The notes under the pieces: generated by a model
What the model saw: the letters and a program-made list of their open reading frames with translations, nothing else
Database searches by the model: none
What the model was told of the DNA's origin: nothing
Program-made: the position numbers and the translations under genes
In this document: positions 58,624-64,000 of the stretch, in pieces
How positions within the stretch are numbered: position 1 is the first letter of the stretch
Layout: each line of letters begins with the position of its first letter
Assembly: GCF_009765165.1 (NCBI RefSeq)
Contig: NZ_VLNU01000001.1
Location: 3,602,247-3,666,246, forward strand
DNA: 64,000 bases
DNA from: Lysobacter panacisoli
GTDB taxonomy: Bacteria > Pseudomonadota > Gammaproteobacteria > Xanthomonadales > Xanthomonadaceae
Reading direction: 5' to 3'

Positions 58624-60600
58624 GTGCTCGGCGAACTCGGACAGATCGCGCTGATCCTCGCGCTGCTGGTGTCGGTGCTTCAGTCGGCGCTGCCGCTGGC
58701 CGGCGCGCAGCGCGGCGTCGCACCGTGGATGGCGGTCGCACGCCCGGCTGCGTACGCGCAGCTGGCACTGGTGTTCATCGCCTTCGTCATCCTCACGCAT
58801 GGCTTCGTGACGCAGGACTTCTCGCTGCGCTACGTCGCCGAAAACAGCAACTCGCTGCTGCCAGTGATGTACCGCTACACCGCGGTGTGGGGCGCGCACG
58901 AAGGCTCACTGCTGCTGTGGGCGCTGATCCTGGCGCTGTGGACCGGCGCGGTCGCGCGCTTCTCGCGCAGCCTGCCCGATCCGGTGATCGCGCGCGTGCT
59001 CGGCGTGATGGGCCTGGTCAGCGTGGGCTTCCTCGCGTTCCTGATCTTCACCAGCAACCCGTTCCTGCGCCTGCTGCCGGCTGCCGGCGAAGGCCGCGAC
59101 CTCAATCCGCTGCTGCAGGATCCGGGCATGATCATCCACCCGCCGATGCTGTACGTCGGCTACGTGGGCTTCGCGGTGCCGTTCGCGTTCGCGATCGCGG
59201 CGCTGCTGGACGGGAAGATCGATGCACGCTGGCTGCGCTGGACGCGGCCGTGGACCAACGTCGCATGGGCGTTCCTCACCCTCGGCATCGCGCTGGGCTC
59301 GTGGTGGGCGTATTACGAACTGGGCTGGGGCGGCTGGTGGTTCTGGGATCCGGTCGAGAACGCCAGCTTCATGCCGTGGCTCGCCGGCGCGGCGTTGCTG
59401 CATTCGCAGGCGGTGACCGAAAAGCGCGGCAGCTTCCGCGGTTGGACCCTGCTGCTCGCCATCGCCACGTTCTCGCTGTCGTTGCTGGGCACGTTCCTGG
59501 TGCGTTCGGGTGTGCTGACCAGCGTGCACGCGTTCGCGGCCGATCCGGCGCGCGGTCTGTTCATCCTGATCTTCCTCGGCGTCGTCATCGGCGGCTCGCT
59601 GCTGCTGTACGCGCTGAAGGCGCCGTCTTCCGAAGATGGCGGCAAGCCGTTCGAGGCCGCCTCGCGCGAAACGCTTCTGCTGCTCAACAACCTGCTGCTT
59701 TCCACCGCCTGCGCGATGGTCCTGCTGGGTACGCTGTATCCGCTGCTGGCCGACGCGCTCGAGCTGGGCAAGATCTCGGTCGGTCCGCCCTACTTCGCAC
59801 TGATGTTCGTGGTGCTGATGACGCCGCTGGTCGTGCTGGTGCCGTTCGGTCCACTCACGCGCTGGCAGCGCGAGCAGGTGTCCAAGCCGCTGGCGATGCT
59901 GGCGCCGTGGGCCGGCCTGGCGCTGGTGCTCGGCGTGGTCGCGTACTTCTTCGCGCCGCAGGGACCGGTGAAGGTCGCGGCCGGCGTGCTGGGTGCGGCG
60001 TGGGTGTTGCTGGGCACGTTGCGCTTCGTGTGGTCGCGACTGCGCAGCCAGACCAGCGGCCAGCGCTTCACCGCCGAGATGCTCGGCATGACGCTCGCGC
60101 ACTTCGGCATCGCGGTGTTCCTGGTCGGCGCACTGCTGACCGAAGGCCTGACGCAGCAGCGCGAACTCGCAGTCGCACCGGGCCAGACCGTGGAACTGGG
60201 TCGCTACGCCTTCCGCTTCGACGGTGCCGCGCATTCGCAGGGCCCGAACTACGAAGCCGATCGCGGCACCGTCACCGTGTTCGAGAACGACAAGCCGCTG
60301 ACCGTGATGCATCCGGAAAAGCGCGCTTACGTCAGCGGTGGCCAGGTAATGACCGAAGCGGCGATCGAGCGCGGCATCACGCGCGATCTCTACGTCGCGC
60401 TCGGGGAACCGCTCGGCGGCGACTCGTGGGCGCTGCGCGTGCACATCAAGCCGTTCGTGCGCTGGATCTGGGCGGGCGCGATCCTGATGATGCTCGGCGG
60501 CCTGGTCACGGCGACGGATCGGCGTTTCCGCCGCGCCACCGCGAGCGACACGCTGCCCGCTTCCCCTGCGACGGCCGCAATCCCGGAGCCCGCACGATGA
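58624..60600 (+). CDS. ccmF: Heme lyase subunit CcmF
   Basis: The 658-residue membrane protein has many helices and the WWD motif in GWGGWWFWDPVENASFMPWLAG. The conserved SNSLLPVMYRYTAVWGAHEGSLLLW and FGIAVFLVGALLTEG stretches are typical. It joins heme to apocytochrome c with CcmH and CcmI. The start is GTG at 58624 immediately after the ccmE stop; the end overlaps ccmG (ATGA). Confidence 0.96.
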   Translation: MLGELGQIALILALLVSVLQSALPLAGAQRGVAPWMAVARPAAYAQLALVFIAFVILTHGFVTQDFSLRYVAENSNSLLPVMYRYTAVWGAHEGSLLLWALILALWTGAVARFSRSLPDPVIARVLGVMGLVSVGFLAFLIFTSNPFLRLLPAAGEGRDLNPLLQDPGMIIHPPMLYVGYVGFAVPFAFAIAALLDGKIDARWLRWTRPWTNVAWAFLTLGIALGSWWAYYELGWGGWWFWDPVENASFMPWLAGAALLHSQAVTEKRGSFRGWTLLLAIATFSLSLLGTFLVRSGVLTSVHAFAADPARGLFILIFLGVVIGGSLLLYALKAPSSEDGGKPFEAASRETLLLLNNLLLSTACAMVLLGTLYPLLADALELGKISVGPPYFALMFVVLMTPLVVLVPFGPLTRWQREQVSKPLAMLAPWAGLALVLGVVAYFFAPQGPVKVAAGVLGAAWVLLGTLRFVWSRLRSQTSGQRFTAEMLGMTLAHFGIAVFLVGALLTEGLTQQRELAVAPGQTVELGRYAFRFDGAAHSQGPNYEADRGTVTVFENDKPLTVMHPEKRAYVSGGQVMTEAAIERGITRDLYVALGEPLGGDSWALRVHIKPFVRWIWAGAILMMLGGLVTATDRRFRRATASDTLPASPATAAIPEPAR

Positions 60601-61169
60601 GCGAATCGGTGCCGCGCAAGTCCTCGATGCGCTGGATCCCGCTGGTGATCGTCGCCGCGCTCGGCGCGCTGCTGTTCGCCGGCGTGATGCTCAGCCGCAA
60701 CCCGAATCGCGAGGCCCTGCCCTCGCCACTGATCGGCAAGCCCGCGCCGGCGTTCCGCCTGCCGGTGCTGCACGAGCCAGGCCGACTGGTGACCGACAAG
60801 GACCTGCGCGGTGCGCCGTACCTGCTCAACGTCTGGGGCAGCTGGTGCCCGGCGTGCCGCGACGAGCATCCGGTGCTCACGCGTTTCGCCGAGTCCAAGC
60901 GCCTGCGCGTGATCGGCTTCAACTGGAAGGACGAACACGCCGACGCGATGCGCTGGCTGGAGCAATTCGGCAATCCGTACTTCATGGTCCTCACCGATTA
61001 CGAGGGCAAGGCCGCGATCGACTGGGGCATCTACGGCGCGCCGGAAACCTTCCTCGTCGACGCCGGCGGCACGATCCGCTGGAAGTACGTCGGCCCGCTC
61101 ACCGACCAGGTGATCGAGAACGAACTGCTGCCGAAACTCGCGCAGCTCGACCGGGGCGCGCCGCTGTGA
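60597..61169 (+). CDS. ccmG: Thiol:disulfide interchange protein CcmG/DsbE
   Basis: The 190-residue protein has an N-terminal membrane anchor (IPLVIVAALGALLFAGVML) and a thioredoxin fold with the active site WGSWCPACRDEH (C84, C87). It keeps apocytochrome and CcmH thiols reduced. Its ATG overlaps the ccmF stop and its stop overlaps the ccmH ATG. Confidence 0.96.
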   Translation: MSESVPRKSSMRWIPLVIVAALGALLFAGVMLSRNPNREALPSPLIGKPAPAFRLPVLHEPGRLVTDKDLRGAPYLLNVWGSWCPACRDEHPVLTRFAESKRLRVIGFNWKDEHADAMRWLEQFGNPYFMVLTDYEGKAAIDWGIYGAPETFLVDAGGTIRWKYVGPLTDQVIENELLPKLAQLDRGAPL

Positions 61170-61615
61170 TGCGCGCACTGCTGCTCGCCTTCGCGCTCCT
61201 GCTGGCGACGGGTTCCGCGTTCGCGCAGGCCGCGACCGATCCGACGCCGCTCACGTTCACCAGCCCGGCCGAAGAGAAGCGCTTCCACGCGCTGATCAGC
61301 GAACTGCGCTGCGTGATGTGCCAGAACCAGTCGCTCGCCGAATCCAACGCGCAGATCGCCGTGGACCTGCGTCGCGAAGTGCTGGAACTGATGCGCAAGG
61401 GCAAGGACGACACGGAGATCAAGGAGTTCCTGGTCGCGCGCTACGGCGAGTTCGTGCTGTATCGCCCGCAGGTCGAATCCAAGACGTGGCTGCTGTGGTT
61501 CGGCCCAGCGGTGGTGCTGCTGGCCGGTGGACTCGTGGTGGTCGGCGCGGTGCGCCGGCGTTCGCGCAATACGACGCCCACGGCCGACGAGCGCAACGAA
61601 GAACAGGAGTGGTGA
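61169..61615 (+). CDS. ccmH: Cytochrome c maturation protein CcmH
   Basis: The 148-residue protein has a signal peptide (LLLAFALLLATGSAFAQ), the redox motif LRCVMCQNQSLAESNA (C48, C51) and a C-terminal membrane helix (WLLWFGPAVVLLAGGLVVVG). It is the short, CcmL-type form, with the TPR part encoded separately as ccmI. Its ATG overlaps the ccmG stop. Confidence 0.96.
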   Translation: MRALLLAFALLLATGSAFAQAATDPTPLTFTSPAEEKRFHALISELRCVMCQNQSLAESNAQIAVDLRREVLELMRKGKDDTEIKEFLVARYGEFVLYRPQVESKTWLLWFGPAVVLLAGGLVVVGAVRRRSRNTTPTADERNEEQEW

Positions 61616-62622
61616 TGAGCGGTATGACGGCAGGTTTCATCGCCGCCGGCCTGGTATTGGCCGTGTTGACCCTGGTGTACGTGCTGCGTCCGTTGTGGCG
61701 CACGCGCCGCGTCGCCGGACTTTCCGCCGTCATCGGCCTGGTCCTCGCGACCGGACTGATGTACGTCGCGATCGGCACGCCGGCCGCGCTGGATTCGAGC
61801 CAGCGCGAAATGCCGAAGACGCTGGAAGAGGCCATCGCCAAGCTCGAAGCGGAGCTGCAGCGCGATCCGAACCAGGTCGAAGGCTGGCGACTGCTCGGCC
61901 GCGCCTACGTCGCCCAGGGCGAACCCGGCAAGGCCGCCAATGCACTCGGCAGTGCGCTCAAGCTGATGCCCGACGATCCGGACCTGCTCACCGAAACCGC
62001 CGAGATGCGCGCACTCGCCGCGCCGCAGCGCCAGTTCGATGCGCAGGGCGTGACGATGCTGCAACAGGCCATCGGCATCCAGCCGATGCACCAGCGCGCG
62101 CGCTGGTTCCTCGGCATCGCCCAGCGCCAGGCCAAGCAGCCCGCCGAAGCGGCGCGCACGTGGGAGCCATTGCTGGCCGTGGTCGACGTCGCGGCGGCCG
62201 CGCCGCTGCGAGCGCAGATCGATGCCGCACGCGCAGAAGCCGGCCTGCCCCCGCTGCCCAAGCCGGACGCCGCGCCGACGTCCGGTGGCCTGAAGGTGAA
62301 GGTCTCGCTGTCGCCCGCGCTGGCGTCGAAGATTCCGGCGAATGCGACCGTGTTCGTGATCGCCCGCCAACCGGGCGGTCCGCCGATGCCGGTCGCGGCC
62401 GAGAAGCTCGCCGCGAAGGATTTCCCGCTCGAAGTCACGCTCGACGACAACGACAGTCCGATGCCGACGCTGAAGCTGTCCGAGCTCGATCGCGTGGAAG
62501 TACTGGCGCGCGTCTCCGCGTCGGGCAACGCGATGCCGCAGGCCGGCGACCTGGAAGCCACCGCGAAGCCGTCCGGCAATACTGGTCGCGTCGAGCTGTT
62601 GATCGACAGCGTTCGACCCTGA
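61615..62622 (+). CDS. ccmI: Cytochrome c maturation TPR protein CcmI
   Basis: The 335-residue protein has two N-terminal membrane helices (FIAAGLVLAVLTLVYVLRPLW, LSAVIGLVLATGLMYVAIG) and TPR repeats (NQVEGWRLLGRAYVAQGEPGKAANALGSALKLMPDDP in pieces). A C-terminal periplasmic domain follows (LKVKVSLSPALASKIPANATVFVIARQPGGPPMP). It binds apocytochrome c. AGGAG precedes the ATG at 61615, which overlaps the ccmH stop. Last gene of the operon; no clear terminator follows. Confidence 0.95.
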   Translation: MSGMTAGFIAAGLVLAVLTLVYVLRPLWRTRRVAGLSAVIGLVLATGLMYVAIGTPAALDSSQREMPKTLEEAIAKLEAELQRDPNQVEGWRLLGRAYVAQGEPGKAANALGSALKLMPDDPDLLTETAEMRALAAPQRQFDAQGVTMLQQAIGIQPMHQRARWFLGIAQRQAKQPAEAARTWEPLLAVVDVAAAAPLRAQIDAARAEAGLPPLPKPDAAPTSGGLKVKVSLSPALASKIPANATVFVIARQPGGPPMPVAAEKLAAKDFPLEVTLDDNDSPMPTLKLSELDRVEVLARVSASGNAMPQAGDLEATAKPSGNTGRVELLIDSVRP

Positions 62623-62754
62623 GCGATCCGCCAACGCACACCGCGTCGGCGGCGCATCGCCTCATGCCATTCGCAAAAGGCGCATGGCACTCCGTCATCG
62701 CATCGGCATCCGGCCACGCGTGCCCCGTTCCGCCCGGCCCGTTAAGCTTGTCTC

Positions 62755-63891
62755 ATGACTGAATTCATTCCGCCCGGCACGCTCTGGTTCGACCTGCCCT
62801 CGCCCTTCGCGATGAAACGCGGTGGCGCACTGCACGGGGCGCACGTGGCGTACGAGACCTGGGGCACGCTCAACGAAGCGCGCGACAACGCGATCCTGAT
62901 CGTCACCGGCCTGTCGCCCGACGCGCACGCGGCCGCCAACGCCGGCAACCCGGAGCCGGGCTGGTGGGAGCCGATGCTCGGGCCCGGCAAGCCCATCGAC
63001 AGCGACCGCTGGTTCGTGATCTGCGTGAACTCGCTGGGCAGTTGCAAGGGTTCGACCGGGCCGGCGTCGATCGACCCGCGAACCGGCGAGCCATACCGCC
63101 TCGATTTCCCCGAGCTCTCGGTCGAAGACGGCGCGGACGCCTCGGCGCACCTCGTGCGCGGGCTCGGCATCGAGCGCCTCGCCTGCATCATCGGCAATTC
63201 GATGGGTGGCATGACCGCACTGGCGTTCCTGCTGCGGCATCCGGGACTGGCGCGCAACCACATCAACATTTCCGGCGCACCGAAAGCGCTGCCGTTCTCG
63301 ATCGCGATCCGCTCGTTGCAGCGCGAGGCGATCCGCCTGGATCCGAACTGGAACCACGGCCGCTACGACGACGCGACCTATCCCGAATCGGGCATGCGCA
63401 TGGCGCGCAAGCTGGGCGTGATCACCTATCGCTCCGCGCTGGAATGGGACGGCCGCTTCGGCCGCGTGCGACTGGACTCGGACCGCGGCGAAGACGAACC
63501 GTTCGGCCTGGAGTTCGAGGTCGAGAGCTACCTCGAAGGCCACGCGCGCCGCTTCGTGCGTCGTTTCGATCCCAACTGCTATCTCTACCTCAGCCGTTCG
63601 ATGGACTGGTTCGACATCGGCGAGTACTGCACCACGCGCGGCAACGGCGAAGCCGACACGCGCGCGGGCCTGGCCAGCATCCGCGTGGAAAAGGCGCTGG
63701 CGATCGGGGTGCACACCGACATCCTGTTCCCGCTGCAGCAGCAGGAGGAGATCGCCGAGGGTCTGCGCGCCGGCGGCGCGGACGCGCGGTTCCTGCCGCT
63801 GCCTTCGCCGCAGGGCCACGACGCCTTCCTGGTGGACATCGCCCGGTTCGGACCGGCGGTCGCGGATTTCCTGAACACGCTGCGGACGTAA
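62755..63891 (+). CDS. metX: MetX-family O-acyltransferase (serine or homoserine acyltransferase)
   Basis: The 378-residue alpha/beta hydrolase-type enzyme has the nucleophile S149 in IIGNSMGGMTALAF, Asp322 in GVHTDILFPLQQQ and His355 in PQGHDAF. Related xanthomonad members of the MetX family act as serine O-succinyltransferases in cysteine synthesis rather than homoserine acetyltransferases. The GNSMGGM loop here, instead of the GGSMGGMQ of true MetX, favours that reading, but the specificity is an inference. The ATG at 62755 begins the conserved MTEFIPPG N-terminus. It stands 132 bases after ccmI, with a further gene apparently starting at 63976. Confidence 0.88.
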   Translation: MTEFIPPGTLWFDLPSPFAMKRGGALHGAHVAYETWGTLNEARDNAILIVTGLSPDAHAAANAGNPEPGWWEPMLGPGKPIDSDRWFVICVNSLGSCKGSTGPASIDPRTGEPYRLDFPELSVEDGADASAHLVRGLGIERLACIIGNSMGGMTALAFLLRHPGLARNHINISGAPKALPFSIAIRSLQREAIRLDPNWNHGRYDDATYPESGMRMARKLGVITYRSALEWDGRFGRVRLDSDRGEDEPFGLEFEVESYLEGHARRFVRRFDPNCYLYLSRSMDWFDIGEYCTTRGNGEADTRAGLASIRVEKALAIGVHTDILFPLQQQEEIAEGLRAGGADARFLPLPSPQGHDAFLVDIARFGPAVADFLNTLRT

Positions 63892-63975
63892 CGCTGGCGT
63901 ACGATTCGTGGCGTACGGTCACGGATTGGTGCGTCGCAAGAAGCCGCATCGGAACGGCACGGTAGAATCGCCGGC

Positions 63976-64000
63976 ATGACTGCCAACGACGCAATGCCCG
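63976..64000 (+). CDS. Start of a further gene (cut by the window end)
   Basis: Only 25 bases, beginning ATGACTGCCAACGACGCA (MTANDAMP...), are visible. A TAGAAT hexamer at 63963-63968 lies 7 bases upstream and could be a -10 box, in which case the mRNA would be nearly leaderless or the true start may be the ATG at 63994. In related genomes a sulphur amino acid gene follows metX. The product cannot be named from this fragment. Confidence 0.3.

Noticed and set aside
58906..60444. 512-residue open frame opposite ccmF
   Set aside because: The product is a His/Arg/Gln/Glu-rich mirror of membrane helices, with no start signal.

Overview
The window is a chromosomal stretch of a high-GC gammaproteobacterium, most likely a Xanthomonadaceae/Lysobacteraceae member (Lysobacter-like). 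This rests on gene content and order (smc-zipA-ligA-epmA; ccmABCDEFGHI; scpA-scpB-rluB; yciI-bolA), a TonB receptor beside a LacI regulator, DUF3011 proteins, and very GC-rich third codon positions that create long antisense shadow frames. I see no rRNA, tRNA, phage, insertion sequence or CRISPR array. Identifications come from reading motifs; no database search was run.

Layout. 1-9.6 kb: the N-terminal part of an alpha-2-macroglobulin lipoprotein, a GT9 glycosyltransferase, gyrA, mtnA, two secreted DUF3011 proteins and epmA. 9.6-16.6 kb: ligA, zipA and smc on the minus strand, with a REP-like inverted repeat between ligA and zipA. 16.7-22.5 kb: a cupin-like protein and a MalK/UgpC-type ATPase, divergent from a GH1 beta-glucosidase, glucokinase and 6-phosphogluconolactonase. 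22.5-30 kb: small proteins, an AraC regulator divergent from an RND efflux pump, and a MarC protein. 30-42.1 kb: a minus-strand glycan-use block with a LacI regulator, TonB-dependent receptor, GH144-type enzyme, sugar-binding lipoprotein, two permeases and a large multidomain six-hairpin glycosidase. 42.2-46.8 kb: bolA, yciI, scpA, scpB, rluB. 46.9-55.7 kb: slipin plus NfeD protease, an AsmA-like protein, YbaK, an OmpA-type lipoprotein, an omega-amidase and a YbdL aminotransferase. 55.7-62.6 kb: a complete system I cytochrome c maturation operon. 62.7-64 kb: a MetX-family acyltransferase and the start of a further gene.

The most interesting theme is a glycan-utilisation system split over two places about 11 kb apart. 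Three sites matching the LacI-family pattern TGNAANCGNTTNCA lie (a) between the ATPase and the GH1 gene, (b) upstream of the TonB receptor and (c) upstream of lacI itself. The permease operon has no ATPase, while the ATPase gene has no permeases. The simplest model is one regulon. The TonB receptor takes up a beta-glucan; the GH144 family suggests beta-1,2-glucan. GH144 and the six-hairpin enzyme cut it, the ABC importer (permeases plus the distant ATPase) takes in oligosaccharides, and GH1, glucokinase and 6-phosphogluconolactonase feed glucose into central metabolism. The substrate and the role of the six-hairpin protein are inferences.

Most of the rest is ordinary core genome, with some local oddities: an extra HhH-like segment in LigA, oppositely charged tails on ScpB and RluB, and an insertion between the catalytic residues of NfeD.
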